From positions 4,182,001-4,246,000 of the forward strand of contig NZ_CP126307.1 in assembly GCF_030144325.1 (NCBI RefSeq): a DNA stretch of 64,000 bases. Direction: 5' to 3'. Both the position numbers and the translations under genes were made by a program. Each line of letters opens with the position of its first letter. Position 1 is the stretch's first letter. Of this stretch, positions 62,844-64,000 are shown piece by piece. The notes below the pieces were generated by a model. That model had not been told where the DNA came from, did no database searches, and saw nothing but the letters and a program-made list of their open reading frames with translations. Source of the DNA: Bosea vestrisii. Its GTDB lineage: Bacteria; Pseudomonadota; Alphaproteobacteria; Rhizobiales; Beijerinckiaceae.

Positions 62844-64000
<1,157 letters not shown>

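Overview
The window is high-GC, tightly packed bacterial chromosome. Its protein families and codon use fit an alphaproteobacterium, most likely Hyphomicrobiales (Bosea/Rhizobium-like). That assignment is from general resemblance, not a search. Almost everything is catabolism and uptake: ABC importers, CoA-ester enzymes, dehydrogenases, biotin enzymes, three kinds of transcription regulator, and few housekeeping genes. No rRNA, tRNA or CRISPR was found.

Layout. 1-2.0 kb: end of an enolase-superfamily dehydratase gene, a small unknown gene, and a broken IS3-family element. 2.1-8.3 kb, minus strand: LysR regulator, acyl-CoA dehydrogenase, quinone reductase, CoA-transferase, MaoC-type hydratase, aldehyde dehydrogenase remnant and 3-hydroxyisobutyrate-type dehydrogenase. 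8.4-24.5 kb, plus strand: a long run with a two-subunit ThDP decarboxylase, a binding protein, ALDH, FAD oxidoreductase, SDR, VOC protein, PxpA/PxpB/PxpC, a CitE-like lyase, etfBA, pyruvate carboxylase and an alpha/beta hydrolase. 24.6-28.3 kb: a lower-GC patch with an ornithine-cyclodeaminase-like gene, XRE-cupin and LysR regulators, and three gene remnants. 28.4-34.5 kb: CocE-type hydrolase, GAF protein and a polyamine-type ABC importer. 34.6-35.8 kb: a tautomerase and gene-poor DNA. 35.8-62.7 kb: a second catabolic island with polyamine-type binding proteins, a complete branched-chain-type LIV importer, aminotransferase, FAD oxidoreductase, RraA-like aldolase, GntR regulator, amidohydrolase, PxpA, BCCP, biotin carboxylase, a lysine-less BCCP, PxpC/PxpB/SDR on the opposite strand, another polyamine-type ABC importer, a large hydrolase, a VOC protein and a damaged gamma-glutamyltransferase. 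62.8-64 kb: a class III aminotransferase running off the edge.

How it fits together. The 35.8-62.7 kb island looks like a regulon. A palindrome GGATA-N3-TATCC (one copy has an imperfect right arm) occurs five times, each time in a promoter region of this island, and the GntR gene sits in its middle. Two of the sites precede PxpA-BCCP-BC and SDR-PxpB-PxpC. Together these encode every domain of a urea-carboxylase-like enzyme as separate subunits plus the PxpA lactam hydrolase. I infer a multi-subunit biotin-dependent amide or lactam carboxylase/hydrolase; the substrate is unknown. The FAD oxidoreductase, SDR, VOC and PxpABC genes also occur as a second set at 12.4-17.8 kb.

Quality warning. Nine otherwise intact genes are each broken by a single-base length change, nearly all in a homopolymer run. 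This looks more like uncorrected sequencing error than real decay. The IS, ALDH, dipeptidase, family-5 binding protein and FAD-oxidoreductase fragments, and the gap inside the gamma-glutamyltransferase gene, look like genuine decay.
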